Assembly: GCA_018222865.1 (NCBI GenBank) | Contig: JAAEZM010000011.1 | Span: 55,395-89,681 of the forward strand | DNA length: 34,287 nt | Source of the DNA: Alphaproteobacteria bacterium | Lineage (GTDB): Bacteria > Pseudomonadota > Alphaproteobacteria > Caulobacterales > Maricaulaceae | Reading direction: 5' to 3' | Part shown: positions 8,902 through 17,296 of the stretch, piece by piece | Position numbering within the stretch: position 1 is the first letter of the stretch | How the letters are laid out: every line of letters begins with the position of its first letter | Notes under the pieces: generated by a model | What the model was told of the DNA's origin: nothing | Seen by the model: only the letters and a program-made list of their open reading frames with translations | The model's database searches: none | Position numbers and translations under genes: made by a program

Positions 8902-10932
8902 ATGATCGTACGTAGTTTGACCGCGCTGCTGGTTCTTGCAGCGACCGCGCCTGTCGATGCACAGGTTCCCACGCCACGAATGCGTCCCGCTCCGGTGAAC
9001 CATTCGCAATTTCTCGGCGACCAGGATTTCGCGCTCTTTCGCGCGGGTCTCGATGCCGCTGAGGACGAGGATTTTGCCGCGTTACGAGATGCACGTGACC
9101 AGCTGACCGATAGCGCGGCTCGTAATGTCTTGACCTGGCTCATCGCGCTGAATGATCCGCGCGCCAGTTTCATTGAACTGGATCAGGCGCTTGGCGAATT
9201 ATCAGACTGGCCGCGCAGCAGCTTTATCCGCTCCGAGGCAGAATCGAAGATTTCAAGCTCGGGCTTGTCAGCGCCTTATCTGGTGGGCTGGTTTGAGAGC
9301 AATCCACCCGTTACCGGGCGCGGTTATATCGCGTTTGCCGAAGCCTTGATTGAAGTCGGCCGGACGGCTGAAGGCGAAGAGATTCTACGTGACACCTGGC
9401 GCGGACGCCGCCTGCCCTTGCCGGTTCAGCGTGACGTCTATCGGGAGCACCAAAACCGTTTGAACCAGGATGATCATATCGCTCGCGTGGATTATCTGAT
9501 CTGGTCAAATCAGCGAACGGCAGCGCGACGTGTTACAGCCCTGCTGACTGGACATGAGCGCAGCCTGGCCGATGCGCGCCTGCGCCTCGCAGGCCGCCAG
9601 AGCGGTGTGGACCGAGCCGTTCAGCGCGTTCCAGCCAGCCTGCAGAACGATCCCGGCCTGGTATTTGAGCGTGCGCGCTGGCGCCGTCGATCCGGGCTGA
9701 GAGATTCGGTCCTGCCTTTACTGCTGCAATTGCCGGATGAACATACGGATGTGAACGCGCTCAATCTCATGTGGACTGAGCGAAAGCTGATGATCCTACG
9801 CCTCATCCGCGATGAAAATTACGGCGATGCTTACGCGCTTGCGCGCGCCCATGGCATGGAACGCGGCGCAGATTTCGCGGATGCAGAATTCATGTCCGGC
9901 TGGCTCGCCCTCGTCCACCTGGACGATGCACCGGCCGCCATGACGCATTTCACGACGCTTCGGGATAATGTCTCAACGCCGGTTTCCACTTCACGCGCGC
10001 ATTACTGGATGGCGCGCGCCGCCGATGCCCTTGGAGATCCGGAAACGGCAGCAGCCTATTATCAAGACGCTGGCGAGCATTCGACCGCGTTTTATGGCCA
10101 GCTCGCCCTTGCACAACTCGCGGGCGATGAAGCCGAAATCGTCTTCGAAGCGGACCCGGAGCCGAGCGCTGAAGCGCGGCAAAGGTTCGAATCCCGGCCC
10201 ATGATCCAGGCCATGCGCCGCCTGGCGGAGCAAGGTGAGGATTATTACTACCGCCTTTTCAGCTATCGGGTCGATGACCTGCTGAGAGATCCGGAAGAAG
10301 CGGTTTTGCTGGCGCAATTATCAGAAAACTATCTCTACACGCGGCAGGCCGTTCGCGCAGCCAAGGCTGCCCGTCAGCGCGGTGTCATCCTGCCCCAAAG
10401 CGCTTATCCTACAATCAGCCTTCCGGCCCAGACCGGCGGTGAACGACCGCATGATGCTGTCGTCCACTCTGTCATCCGCCAGGAAACAGAGTTCTCTCAA
10501 TTTGCCGTCTCCGGGGCGGGCGCGCGCGGCATGATGCAAATGATGCCAGCGACCGCACGCCAAACCGCCCGGGATCTGGGCGAGCCTTATCGCTTCACCT
10601 GGCTGACGGATGATCTCGACTATAATTTGCGTCTCGGCATGCACCATCTTGGCGAAGTCCTGGAAGATTACGATGGATCGTATGTGATGGCGCTGGCCGC
10701 CTATAATGCTGGTGGCCACCGCGTTCGTCGCTGGGTCCAGGATTATGGCGATCCGCGTTCGCCGGATGTCGATCCGATTGATTGGGTAGAGAGCATTCCC
10801 TTCTCCGAAACCCGCAATTACGTGATGCGGGTCATGGAGAATATGCAGGTCTACCGCACCCGACTGGCCGATGATGCAGCAGTGCCACTGACGATCGAAC
10901 AAGATCTCAATGCCGGTTCACCGGGGAATTAG
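8902..10932 (+). CDS. Secreted lytic transglycosylase, Slt70-like (GH23)
   Basis: This enzyme should cleave the MurNAc-GlcNAc bond of peptidoglycan in the periplasm, forming 1,6-anhydro ends. From the ATG at 8902 the protein is 676 aa and begins with a signal peptide (MIVRSLTALLVLAATAPVDA, then a proline-rich linker). A long helical, alanine-rich region (about 30-500) resembles the Slt70 superhelical ring. The C-terminal SLT domain holds VIRQETEFS with catalytic Glu528, AGARGMMQMMPATAR, LAAYNAGGHRVRRW and FSETRNYVMRVMENMQVYR, all classic. The frame extends upstream to 8557, but that part overlaps dapA and would bury the signal peptide. It is divergent from dapA. Confidence 0.92.
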   Translation: MIVRSLTALLVLAATAPVDAQVPTPRMRPAPVNHSQFLGDQDFALFRAGLDAAEDEDFAALRDARDQLTDSAARNVLTWLIALNDPRASFIELDQALGELSDWPRSSFIRSEAESKISSSGLSAPYLVGWFESNPPVTGRGYIAFAEALIEVGRTAEGEEILRDTWRGRRLPLPVQRDVYREHQNRLNQDDHIARVDYLIWSNQRTAARRVTALLTGHERSLADARLRLAGRQSGVDRAVQRVPASLQNDPGLVFERARWRRRSGLRDSVLPLLLQLPDEHTDVNALNLMWTERKLMILRLIRDENYGDAYALARAHGMERGADFADAEFMSGWLALVHLDDAPAAMTHFTTLRDNVSTPVSTSRAHYWMARAADALGDPETAAAYYQDAGEHSTAFYGQLALAQLAGDEAEIVFEADPEPSAEARQRFESRPMIQAMRRLAEQGEDYYYRLFSYRVDDLLRDPEEAVLLAQLSENYLYTRQAVRAAKAARQRGVILPQSAYPTISLPAQTGGERPHDAVVHSVIRQETEFSQFAVSGAGARGMMQMMPATARQTARDLGEPYRFTWLTDDLDYNLRLGMHHLGEVLEDYDGSYVMALAAYNAGGHRVRRWVQDYGDPRSPDVDPIDWVESIPFSETRNYVMRVMENMQVYRTRLADDAAVPLTIEQDLNAGSPGN

Positions 10933-11157
10933 GTGATCCGATCAAGTGTGTAGGAGCAGACGCGCGGCTCTTGCACACTCAGCCGTCGTGAAACGGTCAA
11001 GCGATGCCGCACCCCTGCGAGATGTGGTGGAAGACGGGACCGCTTACGTCATAATCCCGCGCGTTTTCCTGCACTTCCGCGTTTCAATCCCACAAGTCTC
11101 GTTTAGGATTTCCTTGCGCTTGGGGGCGTGCCTATTGGCCTGAAATTAGGACCTAAA

Positions 11158-12144
11158 GTGCCATACTCACTCAATCTGAAGGTCGCCCTGGCGACCTTGG
11201 CCGCGCTGACAACAGCCTCCACCGCGTCCGCTGAAACTGACTTCGAAGTCAATGTGACTGACGCGAATCGGTTCGTCGAAGTCTTCGAGGCGAACAACGG
11301 GATGCCAGACGCTGACGCCCTGCAATCGGGGTATCTCGATAATGCTGGCATCGGTGTCAGGACTTTCACGCCGAACCGGATCGTAAGCGCCGAGAATCTC
11401 GCTGAAAGAATCTCGCAAGATCCGGACGCGTATCGCCGTGCCATCGATGTTTGCCTTCCGATCGCCCAAGACAGCCAGGACGATCTGAACACGATCTATG
11501 CCCGGCTTGGACAATTGCTGCCCGGACAGCCCCTTCCCGAAGTGCATGTTGTTTTCGGAGCCGGCAATTCCGGTGGAACAGCTGGCCCAGGCGTTCAGGT
11601 GCTTGGGCTTGAAGTGATTTGCGATGTGCAAGAAACGGAAGCTGACATACGAGCAGCATTCCGGATGTTTTTCGCTCACGAGACTGTTCACGCCATGCAG
11701 GACTTCTCGAGGCTTGACCTATCGCAAGACCCCCTCCTCGCCTTTGTGTTGATTGAGGGAATAGCCGACTATGTTGCCTGGCAAGCGACAGGTGAAGCCC
11801 CCTCCATTGAGCGCGACCAATGGGCCTCGCAACGCGAAGCATGGCTTTGGGCTGAGTTCCAGGCTGACCGGCAGATTGTACAGGAAGAAATCGCGCAAGG
11901 CGCCAGTCTGGAGAATCGAACACCCCGGATGAATGCAGCAGCCGGTCGCTGGATCCAGAATTTCCGCAATGCTCCAGAAGGCTGGCCACACGAGGCTGGT
12001 TATTGGGTCGGACGCCAAATCATTACGGCTTATCTGAACCAGCAAGAAGCTCCAGCAGAGGCCCTTCTGGACCTCTTGAGCATGAGCGATCCCATCGCCG
12101 TTCTTGCGGCCAGCGAATATGATCCGCAGCCTGCGGAAAACTAA
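11158..12144 (+). CDS. Putative exported zinc metalloprotease-like protein (HExxH)
   Basis: I do not recognise a named family with certainty. From the GTG at 11158, preceded by AGGA at 6 bp, the product is 328 aa and starts with a probable signal peptide (MPYSLNLKVALATLAALTTA, then STASAE). An HETVHAMQ motif (HExxH) lies near residue 178, and about 30 residues on an EGIADYVAW block supplies a glutamate in the place expected for a gluzincin third ligand. This resembles DUF2268-like predicted zinc proteases. GTG 11128 is an alternative start that only lengthens the N-terminus. The neighbouring transglycosylase is also exported, but no common function is evident. Confidence 0.7.
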   Translation: MPYSLNLKVALATLAALTTASTASAETDFEVNVTDANRFVEVFEANNGMPDADALQSGYLDNAGIGVRTFTPNRIVSAENLAERISQDPDAYRRAIDVCLPIAQDSQDDLNTIYARLGQLLPGQPLPEVHVVFGAGNSGGTAGPGVQVLGLEVICDVQETEADIRAAFRMFFAHETVHAMQDFSRLDLSQDPLLAFVLIEGIADYVAWQATGEAPSIERDQWASQREAWLWAEFQADRQIVQEEIAQGASLENRTPRMNAAAGRWIQNFRNAPEGWPHEAGYWVGRQIITAYLNQQEAPAEALLDLLSMSDPIAVLAASEYDPQPAEN

Positions 12145-12176
12145 TCAGCCCGGCTGGTACAACCCGCACGCCATAT

Positions 12177-13175
12177 CTAGGAGCGGGTCTGTTCCAATGC
12201 CTTCTGGAACACGGCCCGGTCCACATTTCCGCCCGTCGCAAGAACGCATACGGTTTTGCCGGCAATATCGATCTTGCCACTCAAGACAGCTGCCAGCGCA
12301 GCAGCGCCGCCTGGCTCGACAACCAGCTTCAAATGCCGCCAGGCCTGTGCCATCGCGTCCAAGGCCTCGTCATCGGTAATTGCGGCGCCGCCGCTGAGTT
12401 GTGTGCGATTGAGGGCCCAGGTCATCTCCCCATGGATTGGCGTGATAATCGCATCACAAATCGATCCGGTCAGACGGGTATTGGGTATGCGTTTGCCGGT
12501 TTCGATCGTACGTTTGAGATCATCAAAACCTGCAGGTTCTGCGGCCCAAATTTCAGTCGCCGGGCTCAGCGTCTTGGCTGCCAGGCCGACGCCGGCGATT
12601 AGCCCTCCACCGCCGGCACAGCAAACAACAATATCAGGGTTCACATTCATGTCTGCGAAGTCCAGCATCGCTTCGCGTCCCGCAGTCCCCTGTCCTGCAA
12701 TGATATGAGGATCATCATAGGGCGGGACGATTACCCGGCCTTCTTCGCGCGCGATGCGCTGACCGATCTCCTCGCGCACTTCAGTTGCACGATCGAAATG
12801 AATCACCTCACCGCCCCAGAATCTCACACCGTCCACTTTCGCGGCAGGCGCATCCTTGGGCATGAGAATCTTGGCGCTCGTGCCGACAAGCTTTGCTGCA
12901 GCAGCAATGCCCTGAGCATGATTTCCTGAGGAGTAAGCAAGCACACCCCGCGACTTCTCTTCTTCGGAAAGCTGAGACAAACGATTATAGGCGCCGCGGA
13001 ATTTGAATGAGCCGGTCCGCTGAAGACACTCTGCCTTGACGAAAAGACGGGCTCCCAGGCGCTGGTCCAAAACGTCACTTCGCAGAAGCGGCGTTTTGAC
13101 AGCAACACCGTCCAGGCGCTTCGCAGCAGCCTCTACATCGCCATAGGTCGGCAAAACATCCACATTCAAACTCAT
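12177..13175 (-). CDS. PLP-dependent threonine/serine dehydratase (no ACT domain)
   Basis: The 332-residue protein belongs to the fold-type II family that deaminates threonine to 2-oxobutyrate or serine to pyruvate. The PLP lysine is in TGSFKFRGAYNRL (Lys58), the phosphate-binding loop is CCAGGGGLIAGVG, and YSSGNHAQG is intact. It ends without an ACT regulatory domain, so it fits the catabolic dehydratase or serine-racemase subgroup rather than biosynthetic IlvA. I chose ATG 13175, preceded by GAGGG; the frame upstream to 13349 has no family similarity and would overlap the divergent acyl-CoA ligase. With tdh and kbl nearby, the strain has two routes for threonine. Confidence 0.9.
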   Translation of the reverse strand: MSLNVDVLPTYGDVEAAAKRLDGVAVKTPLLRSDVLDQRLGARLFVKAECLQRTGSFKFRGAYNRLSQLSEEEKSRGVLAYSSGNHAQGIAAAAKLVGTSAKILMPKDAPAAKVDGVRFWGGEVIHFDRATEVREEIGQRIAREEGRVIVPPYDDPHIIAGQGTAGREAMLDFADMNVNPDIVVCCAGGGGLIAGVGLAAKTLSPATEIWAAEPAGFDDLKRTIETGKRIPNTRLTGSICDAIITPIHGEMTWALNRTQLSGGAAITDDEALDAMAQAWRHLKLVVEPGGAAALAAVLSGKIDIAGKTVCVLATGGNVDRAVFQKALEQTRS

Positions 13176-13331
13176 ACGCGCACCCTCGTAACAACTTGCC
13201 CGCCCTGTCCCGAAACCACCCTTATGCAATCTTGTTCTGGCGCGCAAAGGGATTGCGCGGTTGCCCAATTCGGCTTTTGATACAGATACAAAAAAGAGCC
13301 CGACGGTCGACAAATTCAAAAGGGGAGAGAA

Positions 13332-14975
13332 ATGACGCTTCGCGCACACATGATGGATGTTCCGCTAATGGTATCGGACATCCTTGTTCACGCTGACAAC
13401 TGCCATGGCCAGCAGGAGATTGTGACCCTGCTTCCAGAGAGTCTGCAGATTCATCGCCAGAATTATTCCCAGACGCACAAGCGTACGAAAAAGCTCGCGA
13501 ATGCGCTGACCAATGATCTGGGCATCGAGCCTGGTGACCGAGTAGCAACGATCGCCTGGAACTCTCATCGCCATTTCGAACTCTACTATGCGATCTCCGG
13601 CGTCGGCGCGGTCGTACACACGGTCAATCCCCGCCTCGACCCGAAGCAGCTCATCTGGATGCTCGCCCATGCGGAGTCCAAGGCGGTCTTCTTCGATGTC
13701 CAGTTCGCGCCCTTGATTGATGGCATCGCCGCGATGTGCCCGGGTGTGAAAAACTGGATCCTCCTGTCTGATGCCAGCCATGCGGATAAAGTGCAGACGG
13801 ACTGCCTCACCTATGAGGAAGTGATCAAGGATCACTCCGAGGACTTTGACTGGCCGGTTTTCGACGAGAATGCCGCTTGCGGTCTTTGCTACACCTCCGG
13901 CACCACAGGTGACCCCAAGGGCGTTCTTTACTCCCATCGCTCCAGCGTATTGCACGCCATGGCGACGATGGGCGCTGATGTGATGGGCGTAGGCGCGAGC
14001 GGCGTATTGCTGCCGGTCGTACCGATGTTCCACGTCAATGCCTGGGGCATTCCGTTTGCGGCCCCCATGGCAGGCGCCAAGCTTGTCATGCCGGGACCAG
14101 GCCTTGATGGTGCAACCCTGCACACGCTGATCGATGCAGAGGATGTCTCCTATGTCGCTGGCGTGCCGACTGTCTGGCTGGGTCTGCTCAACTATCTTGA
14201 AGCCAATGATAAGCGCATCGATAACGTCAAGCGCGTCCTGATCGGCGGATCTGCATTGCCGGAAGCACTGCTGCGCGCCTATGAGGACAAGTATGGCGTA
14301 ATCATGCAGCAGGGCTGGGGCATGACTGAGATGAGCCCGCTGGGCACGGTCAATGTCGCCCTTCCCAAGCATGCAGACCTGTCTCGCGAGGACGAGATCA
14401 AGATCAAGCTGAAACAAGGCCGTCTGGTCTTTGGTGTCGGCATGCGTATCGTCGATGATGAAGGTAATGAACTGCCATGGGACGGTCAGTCCTCCGGTCA
14501 TGTTCAGGTCCGCGGACCATGGATCGCCTCAGCCTATTTCAAGGGCGCCGGCGCCGAGAGCTTCACCGATGATGGCTGGTTCCAGACCGGTGATGTCGCG
14601 CACCTGGATGGCGATGGCTACATGACCATCACCGACCGCTCCAAGGACGTCATCAAGACGGGCGGGGAATGGATTTCCTCAATCGATCTGGAAAACGCGG
14701 CAATGGGCCATCCGGGCGTTGAGATGGCGGCGGCTGTCGGCATGCCGCACCCCAAATGGCAAGAACGCCCACTTCTCGTCGTGCAGGCCAAGGAAGGCGC
14801 TGAGAAGGACGCGGACAGCATTATCAAATACTTGTCCGGGCAGGTTCCGAAATGGTGGCTTCCTGATGCCATCGAATTCATCGATGCCATGCCGATCGGC
14901 GCGACGGGCAAAATGCTCAAAACCAAGCTGCGCGAGATCTATGCGAATTACGAATTCCCTGGTGTTGACGCCTAG
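13332..14975 (+). CDS. Medium/long-chain acyl-CoA ligase (AlkK-like, ANL superfamily)
   Basis: The enzyme activates a fatty acid via acyl-AMP to its CoA ester for beta-oxidation. The 547-residue protein has the AMP-binding P-loop CYTSGTTGDPKGVLYSHRS (about 187-205), VPMFHVNAWG, GWGMTEMSPLG, the ADP-binding hinge region DGWFQTGDVAHLDGDGYM and DRSKDVIKTGGEWIS, and the C-terminal lysine in GATGKMLKTKLRE. The overall pattern closely matches AlkK, the medium-chain acyl-CoA synthetase of alkane-degrading Pseudomonas; chain-length preference is inferred. A strong AGGGGAGAGA binding site precedes the ATG. It is divergent from the dehydratase and followed by a clear terminator. Confidence 0.93.
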   Translation: MTLRAHMMDVPLMVSDILVHADNCHGQQEIVTLLPESLQIHRQNYSQTHKRTKKLANALTNDLGIEPGDRVATIAWNSHRHFELYYAISGVGAVVHTVNPRLDPKQLIWMLAHAESKAVFFDVQFAPLIDGIAAMCPGVKNWILLSDASHADKVQTDCLTYEEVIKDHSEDFDWPVFDENAACGLCYTSGTTGDPKGVLYSHRSSVLHAMATMGADVMGVGASGVLLPVVPMFHVNAWGIPFAAPMAGAKLVMPGPGLDGATLHTLIDAEDVSYVAGVPTVWLGLLNYLEANDKRIDNVKRVLIGGSALPEALLRAYEDKYGVIMQQGWGMTEMSPLGTVNVALPKHADLSREDEIKIKLKQGRLVFGVGMRIVDDEGNELPWDGQSSGHVQVRGPWIASAYFKGAGAESFTDDGWFQTGDVAHLDGDGYMTITDRSKDVIKTGGEWISSIDLENAAMGHPGVEMAAAVGMPHPKWQERPLLVVQAKEGAEKDADSIIKYLSGQVPKWWLPDAIEFIDAMPIGATGKMLKTKLREIYANYEFPGVDA

Positions 14976-15001
14976 GCCTCAACCCTTTGGAAGACAAGAA
15001 A

Positions 15002-15035
15002 GGCTCCGGATGAAAGTCCGGGGCCTTTTGTTTTG
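15002..15035 (+). terminator. Rho-independent terminator after acyl-CoA ligase
   Basis: A 9-bp stem GGCTCCGGA / TCCGGGGCC (one G-T pair) with a 6-nt loop is followed by TTTTGTTTT, 27 bp after the stop codon of the ligase gene. Confidence 0.9.
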
Positions 15036-15084
15036 TCCTGGCGGTGGTGGGACAAGTTTGCGCCTATTCCCCCCTTCATCCCTC

Positions 15085-15113
15085 TTGCATCGACCGGCGG
15101 GCACACCTATCTT
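15085..15113 (+). promoter_or_regulatory. Possible sigma-70 promoter for the Imm-like gene
   Basis: TTGCAT (15085-15090) and TATCTT (15108-15113) are spaced by 17 bp, about 30 bp before the start codon and after the preceding terminator, as expected for an independent transcription unit. Each box matches consensus at four of six positions. Confidence 0.4.
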
Positions 15114-15142
15114 CATATCGTAATTCGATAAGGACTACACAG

Positions 15143-15349
15143 ATGGAGATGACTTACTACATGGGACCGGAAATCGGCATTGTCGGACTGATCGTTTATT
15201 TTATCCCGACCTTGATCGCGCTCTTTCGGGGTCATGATAACGGTTTTCCGATCTTCCTGACCAATCTTCTGTTTGGTTGGACATTCATCGGTTGGATCAT
15301 CGCCTTCATCTGGTCCTTCACAGCCATCCGCCGGCGCGTGCGGAACTAG
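15143..15349 (+). CDS. Small membrane protein, Imm/superinfection-immunity family
   Basis: The 68-residue protein has two hydrophobic segments: GLIVYFIPTLIALF, and NLLFGWTFIGWIIAFIWSF. The second matches the LLN-LL-GWT-IGWI-ALIW pattern of the superinfection immunity protein family (Pfam Imm_superinfect), named for phage T4 Imm, which blocks DNA entry of related phages. Many bacteria carry chromosomal members of unknown function, so a phage-exclusion role is only a suggestion. ATG 15143 is preceded by AAGGA at 8 bp; a longer frame from 15044 runs into the upstream terminator region. It sits alone between two terminators. Confidence 0.82.
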   Translation: MEMTYYMGPEIGIVGLIVYFIPTLIALFRGHDNGFPIFLTNLLFGWTFIGWIIAFIWSFTAIRRRVRN

Positions 15350-15416
15350 GTCGAGCTCCCCCTCCCCCTCGCTTCGACCTGAACACGAGAAACGCGTCTC
15401 CTCCCCCCAAGGACGA

Positions 15417-15455
15417 ACGCCCGGGCCATCCTCACGGCCCGGGCGTTTGATTTTG
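15417..15455 (+). terminator. Rho-independent terminator after the Imm-like gene
   Basis: An 11-bp perfect stem ACGCCCGGGCC / GGCCCGGGCGT with an 8-nt loop is followed by TTGATTTTG. The T-run lies on the plus strand, so it ends the Imm-like transcript; it may also block minus-strand read-out from the nitroreductase. Confidence 0.85.
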
Positions 15456-15470
15456 CAATAAGGGTCTTCG

Positions 15471-16145
15471 TTAGATCCAGCTGGAGATGTCGTCGAGCGA
15501 CTTCTTGATCAGCGCGTGCTCGGGCACGGTCGCGCCCTTTGCCGGATGACCGGCAATGATGAGCATATAGGCCTTCTCATCGGCCGGACGGTCACACACC
15601 TCGTTGAGAAAACGCATCGGATTGGGCGTATGTGTCAGCGTGACAAGGCCCGCGCGATGGAAAGCCGTGAGCATCATCCCGCAGGCAATGCCGACGCTTT
15701 CATTGATATAGTAATTCTTCTTCTGCTCCGACGTGCTCACCCCACCACGCTTTTGCGCGAACACCGCGATGATCACCGGCGCATGCTCCAGGAAAGGTTT
15801 GTGCGCGTCTGTACCCAAGGGTTTAAGTGCATCCAGCCATTCATTGCCGGCCTTGCCGGAATAGAATGCGCGCTCCTCACTCTCCGCCGCTTCACGCAGC
15901 GCCTTGCGCTTGGCCTTGTCCTCAATCACCGCAAAATGCCAAGGCTGATGATTGGCACCGGACGGCGCCGAGCCGGCAGCCCAAATCGCTTGCTCGACGA
16001 TCCGCTTGTCGACAGGTCGCTGATCGAAATCTCGAACCGTGCGCCGACGGCGCAAATCACTGGCGAAATCCGTCACCCGCTCAACCATTTCCTCGGGAGG
16101 AAATTCTGCAATAGGGCTCAACGGGACGTGCTTTTCAGAGGCCAT
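15471..16145 (-). CDS. Nitroreductase-family flavoprotein, iodotyrosine deiodinase-like
   Basis: The 224-residue FMN-dependent protein has RRRRTVRDFDQRPV and SAPSGANHQPWHFAVIED, standard for nitroreductases. Its middle and C-terminal parts match iodotyrosine deiodinase (IYD): a lid segment followed by HAPVIIAVF, NYYINESVGIACGMML, RAGLVTLTHTPNPMRFL and DEKAYMLIIAGHPAKGATVP. The substrate-zwitterion triad of IYD (Glu, then Tyr at +4, then Lys at +21) is present as Glu91, Tyr95 and Lys116. A reductive halotyrosine dehalogenase is therefore likely, though the true substrate is unknown. The ATG is 3 bp after the tdh stop, overlapping its ribosome binding site GAGGA with the end of tdh, so the two are co-transcribed. 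Confidence 0.85.
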   Translation of the reverse strand: MASEKHVPLSPIAEFPPEEMVERVTDFASDLRRRRTVRDFDQRPVDKRIVEQAIWAAGSAPSGANHQPWHFAVIEDKAKRKALREAAESEERAFYSGKAGNEWLDALKPLGTDAHKPFLEHAPVIIAVFAQKRGGVSTSEQKKNYYINESVGIACGMMLTAFHRAGLVTLTHTPNPMRFLNEVCDRPADEKAYMLIIAGHPAKGATVPEHALIKKSLDDISSWI

Positions 16146-16148
16146 TCC

Positions 16149-17177
16149 TCAATTCCAATCCAGAATGACTTTGCCTGACTTGCCAGAACGCATTGCATCA
16201 AAGCCCTTTTGGAACTCCTCTGCGCGATAGCGATGGGTGATAATCCGCGAGACATCGAGACCACTCTCGAGCATGGCAATCATCTTGTACCAGGTCTCAA
16301 ACATTTCGCGTCCATAGACGCCTTTGAGCGTTATGGCCTTGAGCACGAGCTGTCCAAAATCAACTGGAATAGGCTTGGCCGGCAAGCCGAGCATGGCGAT
16401 CTTGCCGCCCATAATCATATTGTCCAGCATGGATTTGAATGCTGGCTCCGCCCCTGACATCTCCAACCCGACATCAAAGCCTTCACTCATATTGAGCTCA
16501 TGCATGACATCTTTGAGGTCTTCCTTGGAGACATCCACCGTGCGGATATTCGGAGCGACCTGGCTCGCCAAGTGCAGACGATGCGTGTTGATGTCCGTCA
16601 AAACCACATGCCGCGCGCCGACATGTCGAGCGATCGCGGCGGCCATGATACCAATAGGCCCAGCCCCCGTAATCAGCACATCTTCACCCACGAGATCATA
16701 TTTGAGCGCCGTGTGGACTGCATTTCCGAGCGGATCAAGTATGGCGCCGAGCTCATCGGTAACCGCCTCAGGCAGCGGCACCACGTTGAATGCGGGAAGC
16801 TTCAGGTATTGAGCAAAAGCGCCGGGCGCATCAACGCCAATCCCCCGTGTTTCCGGGTCGAGATGAAAACGGCCAGCGCGCACAGCCCGGGACTTGTCAC
16901 CGACGACATGCCCCTCGCCGGACACCCTTTGTCCGACTTTCACCCGATGAACATTCGCACCGATATCGACGATCTCGCCTGAATACTCATGCCCGACAAC
17001 CATCGGGACCGGGACGTTTTTCGCAGCCCAGTCATCCCAGTTATAGATATGGATATCTGTGCCGCAGATCGCGGTTTTGCGGATTTTGATCAGGACATCA
17101 TCGGGGCCGATTTGCGGCTCCGCGACATCGTCCATCCATATTCCTTCTTCAGCCTTGGCTTTCACCAGCGCTTTCAT
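16149..17177 (-). CDS. tdh: L-threonine 3-dehydrogenase (lacks structural-zinc cysteines)
   Basis: TDH oxidises threonine to 2-amino-3-ketobutyrate with NAD+, which Kbl splits to glycine and acetyl-CoA. The 342-residue protein aligns with E. coli TDH without gaps in its first half. Catalytic zinc residues Cys38 ([13 protein letters not shown]), His63 and Glu64 (VGHEYSGE) and the NAD motif [11 protein letters not shown] (170-180) are intact. The four structural-zinc cysteines of E. coli (93, 96, 99, 107) are replaced by Gly93, Ser96, Val99 and Asp107 in the stretch [20 protein letters not shown]. Kbl is encoded on the same strand but separated by three genes. The IYD-like nitroreductase follows after 3 bp. 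Confidence 0.94.
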   Translation of the reverse strand: MKALVKAKAEEGIWMDDVAEPQIGPDDVLIKIRKTAICGTDIHIYNWDDWAAKNVPVPMVVGHEYSGEIVDIGANVHRVKVGQRVSGEGHVVGDKSRAVRAGRFHLDPETRGIGVDAPGAFAQYLKLPAFNVVPLPEAVTDELGAILDPLGNAVHTALKYDLVGEDVLITGAGPIGIMAAAIARHVGARHVVLTDINTHRLHLASQVAPNIRTVDVSKEDLKDVMHELNMSEGFDVGLEMSGAEPAFKSMLDNMIMGGKIAMLGLPAKPIPVDFGQLVLKAITLKGVYGREMFETWYKMIAMLESGLDVSRIITHRYRAEEFQKGFDAMRSGKSGKVILDWN

Positions 17178-17206
17178 ACTGCTCTCCGCGTCTAGGTCTT
17201 TGCCTC

Positions 17207-17235
17207 TAATTAGTAGCGACTGGATGACGCGTCCA
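17207..17235 (-). promoter_or_regulatory. Possible promoter for tdh
   Basis: On the minus strand TGGACG (17235-17230) and TAATTA (17212-17207) are 17 bp apart, about 30 bp before the tdh ATG. Consensus match is moderate. It suggests tdh has its own transcript separate from the upstream membrane protein. Confidence 0.35.
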
Positions 17236-17296
17236 TAGAGAGCGTGAGCGTTAGAATTTTTTTCGCCAGCGCGAGACGATAGTGGCTATGGCATGC

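Noticed and set aside
10184-10194. GGTTCGAATCC, identical to a tRNA T-arm
   Set aside because: It lies inside the lytic transglycosylase coding region, with no matching acceptor, D-arm or anticodon stem around it.
10946-11143. 65-codon frame in the gap before the HExxH protein gene
   Set aside because: It has no good ribosome site, no family resemblance and a composition like non-coding sequence.
13365-14501. 378-codon minus-strand frame opposite the acyl-CoA ligase
   Set aside because: The plus-strand ligase motifs are decisive; the antisense frame has no recognisable domain and is explained by third-position GC bias.
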